Source of the DNA: Nannocystis exedens
GTDB taxonomy: Bacteria > Myxococcota_A > Polyangia > Nannocystales > Nannocystaceae
Assembly: GCF_002343915.1 (NCBI RefSeq)
Contig: NZ_NETK01000001.1
Span: forward strand, 1,488,001-1,552,000
Length of the DNA stretch: 64,000 nt
Direction: 5' to 3'
Part shown: piece by piece, positions 46,938 to 56,300 of the stretch
How positions within the stretch are numbered: position 1 is the first letter of the stretch
Layout of the letters: the number at the start of each line of letters is the position of its first letter
Made by a program: the position numbers and the translations under genes
The notes under the pieces: model-generated
Told to the model about the DNA's origin: nothing
Seen by the model: the letters and a program-made list of their open reading frames with translations, nothing else
Database searches by the model: none

Positions 46938-49900
46938 TCACTCTCCGCAGCTCGGGGTGAACGCGCCCTGTCCCGCCGGGGCGATCGAGCCGGCGCGGTG
47001 GTGGAGGCGCAGCACGACATCGGAGACGTGGCGAAGATCGATGTCGAGGTTCGCGGGCGACTTGTCGGGCGGCGGGATCGTCAGCGTCCACTGCTCGCCG
47101 TGAACGGGCCACGCGGCGTAGCCGGAATTGGGGTCGGCGGTGCCGAAGTCGCCGACGCCGGCCTGGATCACGATCTGCTCGCGCTCGAAGCTGTAAGGCA
47201 CGTAGGCGGACCAGTCGGGCAGGTCGGCGCCGTCGCAGCGGCGGACGCCGGCGAGGCCCTGGCGGGTCAGCCAGACCTCGGCCTCGCGGTCGCCCAGGTG
47301 ATCGCCGACGAGCTTGACCTCCATCTTCTCGACGCGGTCGTCGCACAGCGCCGACGAGAACAGCGCGTGCTCGAAGGCCGAGAGCGCGAACGGCAGCGCG
47401 ACCGCGCCGTCCGGCTGGCGGTGCAGCGGGTCGCGCAGGAGCGCGGCGAACTGCTCGCCGGGGGTGACGACGGAGCCGTCGACGTCGGGGACGTCGGTGG
47501 TGATGCCGAACACGTCCGAGCGCAGGCTGACCTCGGTGACGTAGGGCTGGCCGAAGCCGTGCTCGAGGCGGTAGTCCTCGAAGATGCTGTCGAGGCACGC
47601 GAGCAGCTCGGTGAAGTCGGCGGGCGAACGGGCGGCGGCGAGCTTGTCGCGCAGGGTCGGCAGCGGCTGGTTCAGCTCGTATTCGAGGGCCCGCAGCGCG
47701 AGGTAGACGCGACGCGTGGTCTGCTCGCGGACGGGCAGGACACGACGGGCGGCCTCGAGGCGCGCCTGGAGGAAGTGCGGGCGCGTCAGGCCGTTGTCGG
47801 GGCTGTCCTCGACCATCAGGCCGACCGCGGCGGCCTTCTCCTGCGCGAGCGCGGCGGCCTCCTGGTAGGCGCTCCACAGCGAGGTCATCGCGGCCTCGCG
47901 CGCGAGCTCGGCCTCCTCGACCTCGATCTGAAGCAGCAGCGCCTCGGCGCGCAGGTTTTTGATCAAGGCGACCGAGGCGGCGCGACGGACCTCGAGGTCG
48001 CTCTTGCGGACCGCGGCGTCGATCTCGGCGTTGAGCGTGCGCAGCTCCATGTCCTCATTGCGGCCGAGCTCCTCGAGTGCGGTGTCGAGACCGGCCTTGC
48101 CGAGGATGCTGTCGCACTGGTTGTTGGTCGCCTCGGTGAGCGCGGTCCGCTGCGCCTCGCACTCCTTCTCGCTGAAGATTATCCCGGCGACGTCGGGCGT
48201 CGTGAAGCCGAAGATCGACGGACCCGAGACGAACTCCTTTTGCAAGCGGGCGTTGCAGCCGGCGACCAGCGCGTCCATCTCGGCCTGGGCGTTCTCGCGG
48301 ACGCGGGAGCACTCCGCCATCGCCTCGGCCTGCGCGAGCGCGGAGCGCTCCTTGCCGTAGTTGTAGACGACCGTGAAGATCCGGCCCTGGAGCTTGGCGA
48401 TCGCGTGCTCGAGGCCCTCGAGGGCGGCGAGCTCCTTGGCGAAGCGTTTTTCTTCGACGGCGACGGCGTGGAGGTTGTTGTCGACCGCCTGGGTGGCGTG
48501 CTTGATCCGCAGACCGGCGGCGGCGACCGCGGCGGTGTGCTCGGCGATCTGGCCGCCGTACTGGCCGCAGGCGTCGAGCGCGGGCGTGGTCTCGCCGGTG
48601 CGGCTGCCGCACAGGGCGCGCAGCTTGCCGTCGTACTCGGCGGCGATCTGGAAGGCGGTCGCCTCAATCGCGTGGGTCTTCTGCTCGTAGTCGCGGATCG
48701 CCTGCTCTGCTGTCTCGGCGACCTGCTCGAGCCGTGCGACGTCGTCGGCCGCGAGCGCGTGGACCGCCTCGAAGTTGCTGCGGTGCTGAGCGATGTCCTG
48801 CGGGCCGAGGGCGAGCGGCACGTAGGCGGCGGGGTAGCCGAACATCGTCCCTTCCGGCCCGAGCTCGGCGTGGGAAGCCGCGAGCGACTCGAGGGCGGGC
48901 CCGAGGGCGCGGAGCTGGACCGCGGCGTCGGGGTTGTCGCCCACGCGCGCGTGCAGCTCGGGGCCGGCGGCGTGCGTGGCGATGGCGGCGAGGCGCACCG
49001 CGGCGCGGACGTCGGCGAGGTTCTTGCCGGCGCGCGGGGCCAGGCGCGCCCACTGGCCCGTGGTTCGGGCGAAGGCGGGGGCGAGGTCGAGCGGCGCCAT
49101 ACGGGCTGGCCCGGCGTCGCTGCCCTGTGCCTCGGCGTCCGCGAGGAGCTGCACGTGGCCCGGCGCGAGCATCGGCGCGAGCGCGGCGGCGAGACGCTCA
49201 CGGTCGGCGCCGAGGATGTCGACCTCGCGCGCAAGCACGCCCGAGACCGGCTCACCGAGCTCGTCCTTGTAGGCGAACGCGGCGTCGATCTGCGCCTCGC
49301 TGGCGAGCAGCGCGGTAGCGTGCGCCTGGTCGGCGGCGTGCAGGGCCGTGTAGACGGAGAACGCCTCGCCCCACGCGCCGCCGAGTTCCACGCTGCCGCG
49401 CCGGAGCAGCGCGAGACCGCAGCGCAGCGAGTCGGAGTCGAGGCACGTCTGGCCAGCCTCGTAGGGCGGGACGGCGGCGGTGCATTCGTCCCACGTCCAC
49501 GTGCTCGGAGGCACGACCTTGCCGCTGGCGTGTAGGCCCGCAAGGACCGCCGGGAGGCCGTAGGCGCTGGAATGCAGTGCGTCGCCGCATTCGAGCTTGT
49601 CCTCCGCGGTGCAGTTCCCGTCCGCGCACGCGTCGCAGGCTGGGCTTGGCTCGATCAGGGTGTCCGGCGTGCCGTAGTTCGTGCCGAGACCCTCGCACGC
49701 CTCCGTGTCCAGGCTGGGAGGCGCGAGCCAGGTCGGCGCGGCGGCGTCGCCCGGGATGTCCTCGGCGACGTGGACGGGGTCCGTCAGCGGGCCGTGACGG
49801 CGCAGCGCGAAGGCGCCAGCGACCTGCACGGGCTCATCACGGAGGCCTGTGATCGACTCGGTGATCGTGCCCTGAAGACCCCCGCCCGTGCGCGTGCCAG

Positions 49901-50786
49901 TGAGGATGAGCGTGCGCCCGAGCTCACGGGCGAGCGGGCTGGAGCGCCAGTCTTCGGCGGGCAGTCGGTCGCGCAGCTCGATCGTGATATCGCCGGCGGG
50001 CGTCCAGGTGCCGGTGAGCACGACTGGCTGCGGCCACAAGAAGCTCGCGTCGGTGTCGACGCGGCCGGCGATCGTGCCGTCGTCGCGAAAGTCGAGATCG
50101 AGGACGAGATCGCTGCTGGCGAGGCTGACGCCGCCGACGTCGAAGTTGACGGCGCCGCGGAAGTTCCCCGACGCGGGCACAGCCTCGATCTCGATCGTCC
50201 ACGTGATCGCGCCGCCGCTGGCGAGGATCTGGACCGGCAGTACGCGGTCGTCGGGCGTGAGCGCGGCGAGCTCGACCGGCACGGCGAGCTCGACCTCCGC
50301 ACCGGGCGCGAGCTCGGCAGGCGCCTCGCCGACGGCGAGCGCGGGGTTTTGGGCCGTGAGACGATACGTGAGGACGCCGGGGCCGTCATTGCGGAGGATC
50401 GTGCGAGCCTCGGTCTCGGGGAAGGCGAGGACGGTGACGCGGTCCGTCAGCACGGGCACCGCGACGAGCGACGCCAACATGCCGCCCCCGTTTTCCAGGC
50501 AGCGGCCGTGTGGATCGCACGTCGCACCGGAGCCGCAGTCGTCGTCGTCGGTGCAACCATCGACGCAGATCCGCAGCTCGCAGAAGGCACCTGCGCCGCA
50601 GTCGGCGTCGATGCGGCACACGCCCGGTGCGGGTGGGCCCGGCGGCGTGTCCGGCCCGAGCAGGTCCGTGCTGGCGCCCGGGGGTGCGAGCGGCGGATCG
50701 TGGGCGGACTCGCCGGTACAGGCGAAGGATAGGAGCAGGGCCGATGCGACCCCTCGGAGGATTTCACGTCTCACAGCACACCTCAC
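46938..50786 (-). CDS. Large coiled-coil lipoprotein with TcA-like C-terminus
   Basis: The 1282-aa protein has a lipoprotein signal (ASALLLSFACTGES, Cys at about 23). A Cys-rich module follows (CRIDADCGAGAFCELRICVD, GCTDDDDCGSGATCDPHGRC, about 57-97), then beta-sandwich regions to about 330 and a mixed region to about 650. A long helical stretch spans about 650-1020 (YDGKLRALCGSR, ERSALAQAEAMAECSRVREN, VRRAASVALIKNLRAEALLL). The end (DREAEVWLTRQGLAGVRRCD, WPVHGEQWTLTIPPPD, LDIDLRHVSDVVLRLHH) has the order of the TcB-binding domain of Tc toxin A subunits, whose closing motif is typically F/LDxxxISDVILHxRY. It is half the usual TcA length and lipid-anchored. It heads the operon for the SpvB/RHS protein, as expected of an A component. 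Confidence 0.75.
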   Translation of the reverse strand: MRCAVRREILRGVASALLLSFACTGESAHDPPLAPPGASTDLLGPDTPPGPPAPGVCRIDADCGAGAFCELRICVDGCTDDDDCGSGATCDPHGRCLENGGGMLASLVAVPVLTDRVTVLAFPETEARTILRNDGPGVLTYRLTAQNPALAVGEAPAELAPGAEVELAVPVELAALTPDDRVLPVQILASGGAITWTIEIEAVPASGNFRGAVNFDVGGVSLASSDLVLDLDFRDDGTIAGRVDTDASFLWPQPVVLTGTWTPAGDITIELRDRLPAEDWRSSPLARELGRTLILTGTRTGGGLQGTITESITGLRDEPVQVAGAFALRRHGPLTDPVHVAEDIPGDAAAPTWLAPPSLDTEACEGLGTNYGTPDTLIEPSPACDACADGNCTAEDKLECGDALHSSAYGLPAVLAGLHASGKVVPPSTWTWDECTAAVPPYEAGQTCLDSDSLRCGLALLRRGSVELGGAWGEAFSVYTALHAADQAHATALLASEAQIDAAFAYKDELGEPVSGVLAREVDILGADRERLAAALAPMLAPGHVQLLADAEAQGSDAGPARMAPLDLAPAFARTTGQWARLAPRAGKNLADVRAAVRLAAIATHAAGPELHARVGDNPDAAVQLRALGPALESLAASHAELGPEGTMFGYPAAYVPLALGPQDIAQHRSNFEAVHALAADDVARLEQVAETAEQAIRDYEQKTHAIEATAFQIAAEYDGKLRALCGSRTGETTPALDACGQYGGQIAEHTAAVAAAGLRIKHATQAVDNNLHAVAVEEKRFAKELAALEGLEHAIAKLQGRIFTVVYNYGKERSALAQAEAMAECSRVRENAQAEMDALVAGCNARLQKEFVSGPSIFGFTTPDVAGIIFSEKECEAQRTALTEATNNQCDSILGKAGLDTALEELGRNEDMELRTLNAEIDAAVRKSDLEVRRAASVALIKNLRAEALLLQIEVEEAELAREAAMTSLWSAYQEAAALAQEKAAAVGLMVEDSPDNGLTRPHFLQARLEAARRVLPVREQTTRRVYLALRALEYELNQPLPTLRDKLAAARSPADFTELLACLDSIFEDYRLEHGFGQPYVTEVSLRSDVFGITTDVPDVDGSVVTPGEQFAALLRDPLHRQPDGAVALPFALSAFEHALFSSALCDDRVEKMEVKLVGDHLGDREAEVWLTRQGLAGVRRCDGADLPDWSAYVPYSFEREQIVIQAGVGDFGTADPNSGYAAWPVHGEQWTLTIPPPDKSPANLDIDLRHVSDVVLRLHHRAGSIAPAGQGAFTPSCGE

Positions 50787-51239
50787 CCGTGGCGCTCCTG
50801 CGAGCGCCTGGTCAGCATGGCGTCATATGGACGCCTTCATTCCGAAGTGAAGCGCCGTCGAGCTCGCATGCAAGGCCGCCTTCGACGATTTGAATCAACG
50901 TTCATCGCACATATGCCGCCTTGGTGATGTGCCATACCAAACCGTCTACGAGCCTGGCCTCAGGGCCATGTCCCAAAGTCAGAACGACCGTTGAGACCTT
51001 GCGTTTATGTGGTAAAAGAATCGCTACGAGGAGCTGAAGCTCCCCGTAGCGGGCCATCGCGCTCCCTCTTGCTCGCCCAGCCTCGATCGTCGAGCTGGCC
51101 AGAGGCGCCTTGGGGGGGCGTTACCTACCGCGCCGCCCAGTGGCTCCTGGAGGGCGCTTATCGCGCCGCTCTTGAGGCGCAGTGCTTAGCCGCAGGTCTA
51201 CCGTGGTGGCGTTTATCGCGCGGTCGAGCTCGAGCTGCC
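50787..51239. promoter_or_regulatory. Upstream region of the toxin operon
   Basis: About 450 bp between the toxin operon (minus) and a lipoprotein remnant (plus). It holds the 123-bp dispersed repeat (50832-50954) and a strong hairpin at 51022-51051: CGCTACG/CGTAGCG outer and GGAGCT/AGCTCC inner arms with one mismatch and a 2-nt loop. An A-rich patch precedes the hairpin (GGTAAAAGAA). No promoter can be fixed by eye. Confidence 0.5.
50832..50954 (+). repeat. 123-bp dispersed repeat, copy A
   Basis: This segment matches 61161-61282 over its whole length with about four differences, same orientation. It starts with an inverted pair (TTCATT/AGTGAA around CCGA; perfect TTCACT/AGTGAA in copy B) and includes GATTTGAATCAACGTTCATC. 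It is lower in GC than its surroundings. It may be the conserved end of a mobile element. Confidence 0.85.
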
Positions 51240-51459
51240 GACTGAGGTCTCGGCGGCGGGATCGTCCGAGGACATGACCGGCGAGCCGTGCACGGCCGGG
51301 GGCGGCTGGGCGCCGGCCTCGCCTGCGAGCTCGAGTTCTGCGTCGAGGGCTGCGTCCTGGGGTCGCTCGGCTGCGGCTGCACCGAGGGCGGAAGCTGCGA
51401 TGACGGGTTGGCCTGGGGCGACGACAACCTCTGCGTGGAGGGGGTGTCGAAGACCTGAC
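51240..51459 (+). pseudogene. Remnant of a Cys-rich lipoprotein
   Basis: One plus frame reads GLACELEFCVEGCVLGSLGC, GCTEGGSCDDGLAWGDDNLC, VEGVSKT and stops at about 51459. This is the Cys-spaced C-terminal module (EGCxxGxxxCxCxxGxxCxxGxxCxxGxC) of lineage-specific surface lipoproteins. A neighbouring frame has SSEDMTGEPC, the usual linker just before it, so an indel separates them. The N-terminus and signal are missing. Confidence 0.6.
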
Positions 51460-51560
51460 CGCGCGGGTTGGAGCGTCCGGAAGTCACTCCGTGCCGCGGG
51501 CACCGACCTGCAGGCCTCGTCGGCCACGTGCGACGGTCCGGATGATGGCAAGCTCGACGG

Positions 51561-54527
51561 ATGTCCCGCGTCCGCTCGTCCGTGGTGCTGGCCGCTCTGC
51601 TCACCGGAGCCTGTGAGCGGGCCGCTGCGCCCGTCGTGGAGGTGCCGACAGTGGCGCCGGTCGACGACCCGTGGACCGCGCGGTCGCTGGCCTCGATGGG
51701 TGAGCGCGCGGCGTTCGTGGCGGTGGTGCATCCGCGGCGCTGGGCCGCGTTGCAGCCGCGTCTGCGGAGCCTGCTGCCCGAGCCGCTGGCGACGTACTTG
51801 AAGGGCTCGGAGGATCCCGCGCGCTGGCCGGAGCTCGTGCTCGCTGCGCTCGACATCGCGACCACGGCGCCTGCGCTCGCGTCATGGGACCGGACGCGTC
51901 CGCTGGTGCTCGCGCTCGCCGAGGTCCCGCACGGCGGTCCGCCCGGCACGATCGCTGCAGGATTCCCGCTGCACCTGCGCGCGCTGCCGGGTCTGCGCCA
52001 CCAGATCCTCGTGCCGGCGACCGACCCGGCGGCCCTCGCTGCCGAGCTCGGGCAGCAGTTCGGCGCCCTCGGTCCCACCGTGGCGACCCGCTTCGCCGGT
52101 CGTGCCGTCGGGGCCTGGGCGCTCGGTGAGGGTGACTGGCTCGCCGTCGTCCTCGAGGCCGACGCCGTGCGCCTCGTCGTGGTCCGCGGCACGCTGGCCC
52201 CCGAGGGCTTCTTCGCCGATCCCGCCCACGCGGCGCTGCGCGGCGGCTTGCCGGATCTCGGCGCAGCCCGGGCGACGGCGGGGACCACCGTGCTCGCCGG
52301 TGAAGCCCACGCCGGCGTGCTCGTCCGGCCGCAGCGCTTGCCGACGCTGTGGACCTGGATGATGGCCCGCGAGGGCGTCCTCGCCACGCAAACCGTCGTG
52401 CCGTCGCAGCGCGCCGAGGTCGTCCGTTGGACGGTGGCGATGCTCGCCGCCTGCGAGACGCTGCACGGCAACGAGGCGCCGGAGGTCGAGGACTACGCGC
52501 TGGTGCTGACCGCCGACGACGTAGCGCTGCGCCTGCGCACGATCGTCAGCCTGACCGCGCGCGGGGCCGCGGCGGTCGACGCCGGGACCGCCCACGCGGT
52601 CGGGCCGCTCTCGCTGCTGCGCGCGGACCTGCCGGCGCACGGGTGGCTGCGCTTCGATACCACCGCCGCGCAGCAGTCGCTCGGGCCCCCGGGTCCACCG
52701 CTCCCGGGCGATGACTTCGCGACGATCGTGCAGGAATGTGGCGGGATGTTCTCGATGTTCGGGACGCCCGCCGCACCGCTCGGCGGCAAGCGGCGGATGT
52801 GGAACGCGATCGTCGCGCAGGCGCCCGCGGATGCGGTGCCCCCCACGACCCCGGCGAACACGATCGTGCAGGTTGCGCTGACCGATCTGGCCGCCGCGAA
52901 GGTGCGCGGCGCGGTCGCAGTGCACGACCTCGAGACCGCCGAGCACGAGCCGGCGGTGAACGTCGGTCCCCTCGGCGCGGACGTCGAGGTCACGCTCCAG
53001 ACGCGCGTGGAGTCCGGCGGCACCCGCAGCTTGCTCGGCTTCGGGGTCGACCCGGCGACCATCTTCGGCGTCGCTGCGCCCGATCGGGCGCTCGCGGCGA
53101 TGCAGGTCGACCTCGCCGCCGCCGTCCCCGCATTGCAGCCGTATCTCCCCGAGGTCGCCGCGCTGCTGCCGTTTCGCCGGGCGGAGCTCCGCGCACTGCG
53201 CTCGGGCCAGGCGCTGGACGTCGAGCTGGTGCTCGCCAGCGGCGACGCGCCGCTTCAGGCGCTCGACCTGTCGGCCGTGCGCTGGCCCGAGCCGCCCGCG
53301 CCCGTCGATCCCACGTGCAGCGCGGCCTATGCGATCGCGCTGCGCCGGACGCTCGAGCCGTCGATCGCCGCTCGACCCATCGAGGCGGTGATCGCCGGAC
53401 TCACCGGCCTCGACCAGGCGCTCGCCTGCTCGACGCTCGCGGACCAGGCGGCCGCGCTGCGCCGCGCCGCGACCATGATCGTGGCCGACACACTCATCGA
53501 GCGCTGGCGGACCGCCGACGCGCTGCGTGTGCTCGAGGGTCCGTGCAGCGCCGGTGATGCCGAGCTGTGTGCGCAACGCGACCGGCTCCGCGCCGACGTT
53601 GCGCCGCAACTGCCGCGTGTGACGAGCTCCTGCGAGGGCGTCGCTTGGGGGCGCGTCATCGCCGTCAACGCCGCGGGGATCACCCTCGACGGCGTGCGCG
53701 TGGCCGATCCCCCGGCGCTTCGCGCTGCGATCGCCGGCCTCGTCCGTGAGGGGGAGCCGCCGCTCGAGCTCGCCCTCGCGTTCGACGAGCGCATGACCCT
53801 CGCACAGCTGCGCCCGATCTTCGCCGCCCTCGCGGGGCCGCCGCGGCCGAGCCTGTCGATCGTCGTCTTCGCTGGCGAACCGGGGGCGGTGCGGCAGCTC
53901 GTGTTCGAATCTCCGGCGCAGGAGGCCGGCGTCGAGGACCTCGACCTCGCGCCCTATCTCGACATGTTCCTCGCGCGGGTCGACGGCGAGCAGGTGACGC
54001 TGTCGCAGGTCCGCTCGCCGCAGGTCCCCGAACCGGCCGACACCGCGGTCGGCGACCGGCGGCTGCTGGTGGCCGCCGGCGACGACAGCTCCTGGCGTGC
54101 GGTCGCCGGAGCCATCGCCCGCGGCTGTGGCTCCGTGCGCCTGATCGATTCGGCCCGCCTGGGACCGGGCGCGGGTTCGGCGAGCGCGTCGGACGGGCGG
54201 CCCGTGAAGGCCGGCGCGGGCACCGGCACCGTCGGTCGACTGGACAAGGACATCATCCGCCGCATCGTCCAGGCGCACGTCGCCGAGGTTCGCCTCTGCT
54301 ACAACCAGGGCCTCGCGCGCCACCCAAACCTCAAGGGGCGCGTCGTGATCGACTTCACCGTGGGTGGCGACGGCAAGGTCGCCGACGCGGCGAGCAGAGA
54401 GAGCAGCGTCGCCGACGGCGCCGTGCCCGAATGCATCACCGCCGCGGTGCGCCGCTGGGTGTTTCCCAGGCCCGAGGGAGGCGGCAGCGTCAAGGTGACC
54501 TACCCCTTCGTGCTCGAGCCCGGATGA
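51561..54527 (+). CDS. AgmX/PglI-type C-terminal domain lipoprotein
   Basis: The 988-aa protein starts MSRVRSSVVLAALLTGACER, a lipoprotein signal with Cys at about 18. The body (about 40-870) is Ala/Leu-rich alpha/beta with no named domain, including a PDZ-like stretch (GITLDGVRVADPPALRAAIA). The last 100 residues carry the AgmX/PglI domain: LDKDIIRRIVQAHVAEVRLC, YNQGLARHPNLKGRVVIDFT, VPECITAAVRRWVFPRPEGG. This TonB-like fold occurs in myxobacterial gliding and many envelope proteins. It probably works at the periplasmic face of the envelope; the partner is unknown. It stands alone as a transcription unit. Confidence 0.85.
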   Translation: MSRVRSSVVLAALLTGACERAAAPVVEVPTVAPVDDPWTARSLASMGERAAFVAVVHPRRWAALQPRLRSLLPEPLATYLKGSEDPARWPELVLAALDIATTAPALASWDRTRPLVLALAEVPHGGPPGTIAAGFPLHLRALPGLRHQILVPATDPAALAAELGQQFGALGPTVATRFAGRAVGAWALGEGDWLAVVLEADAVRLVVVRGTLAPEGFFADPAHAALRGGLPDLGAARATAGTTVLAGEAHAGVLVRPQRLPTLWTWMMAREGVLATQTVVPSQRAEVVRWTVAMLAACETLHGNEAPEVEDYALVLTADDVALRLRTIVSLTARGAAAVDAGTAHAVGPLSLLRADLPAHGWLRFDTTAAQQSLGPPGPPLPGDDFATIVQECGGMFSMFGTPAAPLGGKRRMWNAIVAQAPADAVPPTTPANTIVQVALTDLAAAKVRGAVAVHDLETAEHEPAVNVGPLGADVEVTLQTRVESGGTRSLLGFGVDPATIFGVAAPDRALAAMQVDLAAAVPALQPYLPEVAALLPFRRAELRALRSGQALDVELVLASGDAPLQALDLSAVRWPEPPAPVDPTCSAAYAIALRRTLEPSIAARPIEAVIAGLTGLDQALACSTLADQAAALRRAATMIVADTLIERWRTADALRVLEGPCSAGDAELCAQRDRLRADVAPQLPRVTSSCEGVAWGRVIAVNAAGITLDGVRVADPPALRAAIAGLVREGEPPLELALAFDERMTLAQLRPIFAALAGPPRPSLSIVVFAGEPGAVRQLVFESPAQEAGVEDLDLAPYLDMFLARVDGEQVTLSQVRSPQVPEPADTAVGDRRLLVAAGDDSSWRAVAGAIARGCGSVRLIDSARLGPGAGSASASDGRPVKAGAGTGTVGRLDKDIIRRIVQAHVAEVRLCYNQGLARHPNLKGRVVIDFTVGGDGKVADAASRESSVADGAVPECITAAVRRWVFPRPEGGGSVKVTYPFVLEPG

Positions 54528-55304
54528 GCCCTCACGACCGCTGGGTCCCCACGACGAGACGACGACCGGCACACCGACGACCGGCACAACGAAGTCGGCC
54601 CATTGCCGGGCCACGGTAACGCTATTCAGTCTGGATATTGGTGATGTGGCGTGCAAGCCCGGCTAGACCCATCTACGGGTCCTAATTCGAGGGGTGTCTC
54701 GAAATCTGCCCAAGTCGCGACAAAATCGACACGCGCCCCCTCAGAAACACCCACGCTCGCCGAAAACCGCGAATTCTCCATCAAACGGGTGTTTCGAGAG
54801 GGATCGCGGGTGTCACGCGTGGGTCCGGAGCGACTCAGAATCTCACGGGTTTGGCCACCACACGGCCACTAACCCAGGAGCCCCGCCAGGTCGAGCTCCA
54901 ACAACACCGAAGCGGGTCGTGCGCTGAACCGCCGCGTGGAAATTTACTTCTGCGTTCGAGCACCAGCTCGATGAGGCCTCACCTCCCAGACCGGCATCAG
55001 CAGTACCAGGGCTTCCTCGCCCAGGCGAGAAACGCTGCCCGGTGCGGCTCGTCCCAGGACGCCATCCGCCTCCGCCGAGTGACGCCGCACGTGGGGGTGG
55101 GAGGGATGCACTCGCGAATACCGGCATCATGGCCACCCCGCCAGCACTGGGACCTGCCGCGCCCGCTTGGAAATTCGGGCGGCGTAGCAGTGGGGACAAC
55201 GACCGGTTACTGGCGCCAACTTGCGGCACGCACGACGCCAACTGCTCGTGCCCGCACGCGAGTCCATGCTTTCGCAGCTTCGCCAGACGCGCTAGCATTC
55301 GCCA
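54528..55304. other. 780-bp intergenic stretch
   Basis: No gene with protein features. At 54660-54685 AGACCC/GGGTCC arms form a small hairpin that could end the AgmX-type gene. From about 54690 to 54870 GC falls and CG-flanked GGTGTYTCGA words recur (54689 and 54799). A minus frame near 54950-55020 (ALVLLMPVWEVRPHRAGA) looks weakly coding and may be a scrap. The promoter of the T6SS cassette should be at the right end. Confidence 0.4.
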
Positions 55305-56300
55305 GTGCTCTCGCTGATCAATCCGACGCACCTTGCCATGCAGCCTCAGCTCGTGCTCGACGGTCAAGGTGAGGAGCGACTTCTGTTGGTCATGAAGGGG
55401 AGTTTCGAGCTCGACGGCGAGGTGCTCCGGCCGACCTACGCTGCAGTCGTACTCGCCGACCAGTACCGCGGAGACCCGGCGTCTACGAGCCTGGTCGCCG
55501 CGTCGGAGGTTGTCTTGTTCAAGCCGCTGCCCGACTTGTTGCTCTCCGGTCACGCCTTCCCCGAAGAGCGCGGCGGCACGACCGGCGCCGTCTCCTTCCG
55601 TGTGGGGAACTGGTCCAAGGACGCGCTCGTCTTCGGCGACCGTGTGTGGATGCGCGGCGTCACCGGCCTGCACCCGAGCGCGCCGCAGCCCTTCGAGCGG
55701 ATCCCGCTCGTCTACGAGCGCGCCTTCGGCGGAGCCGATCTCGCGCGGACTTCGCCGCTGGGCTGCCCAGAGAACCCGGTCGGCGTGGGCATGGTGGACT
55801 GCCGCTCCGGCGGCCCGGTCCCGAATCTCGAGCATCCGAGGCACCGCCTGAGCGCGGCTGGCGATCGACCTCCATCTCGCGCCTTCGGTCCCATCCCGCC
55901 GCACTGGCAGCCGCGACGCAGCTTCCACGGCACCTTCGACGCGGATTGGCAGCGGACGCGGATGCCGCTCCCCCCTCTCGACGCCGATCCCCGCGCAGCC
56001 CAAGTCGCGCCGCCGGATCAGGTCCTTCCGCACGCGCTCGAGGGCGGCGAGCCCGTCGAGATCCGCGGGGTCCGCCAGGACGGCCGGTGGCTGCGGTTCC
56101 ACGTTCCAAGGCTGCGGGTGCGGGTGACTGTGCATGATGGTCGCTGCGTGCGGGAGCTACCCACCGCGCTCGACACCTTACACGTCGACGCCGACGCGTT
56201 GCGCCTGGACCTCACCTGGCGAGCGCACGTCTCGGTCCATGATGGCATCGACAACCTCGCCTGGGTGCGGATCGACGCGGAGGAGGCGCCGCATGGCTGA
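55305..56300 (+). CDS. DUF2169 protein, T6SS effector-loading type
   Basis: The 331-aa product opens NPTHLAMQPQLVLDGQGEER, LLLVMKGSFELDGEVLRPTY, typical of DUF2169. It continues with RVGNWSKDALVFGDRVWMRG, ERIPLVYERAFGGADL and DADWQRTRMPLPPLDAD, which are conserved landmarks of the family. DUF2169 proteins accompany PAAR/VgrG-linked effectors and are thought to help load the effector onto the type VI spike. The stop lies within the next gene's start (8-nt overlap). The order DUF2169, ketosynthase-like, DUF4150 effector is a known cassette arrangement. Confidence 0.88.
   Translation: MLSLINPTHLAMQPQLVLDGQGEERLLLVMKGSFELDGEVLRPTYAAVVLADQYRGDPASTSLVAASEVVLFKPLPDLLLSGHAFPEERGGTTGAVSFRVGNWSKDALVFGDRVWMRGVTGLHPSAPQPFERIPLVYERAFGGADLARTSPLGCPENPVGVGMVDCRSGGPVPNLEHPRHRLSAAGDRPPSRAFGPIPPHWQPRRSFHGTFDADWQRTRMPLPPLDADPRAAQVAPPDQVLPHALEGGEPVEIRGVRQDGRWLRFHVPRLRVRVTVHDGRCVRELPTALDTLHVDADALRLDLTWRAHVSVHDGIDNLAWVRIDAEEAPHG

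Noticed and set aside
40507..49535. Very long plus-strand ORFs (up to 1078 codons) opposite the toxin operon
   Set aside because: They mirror the minus-strand codon periodicity and carry no motifs; the minus strand has signal peptides and clear domains.
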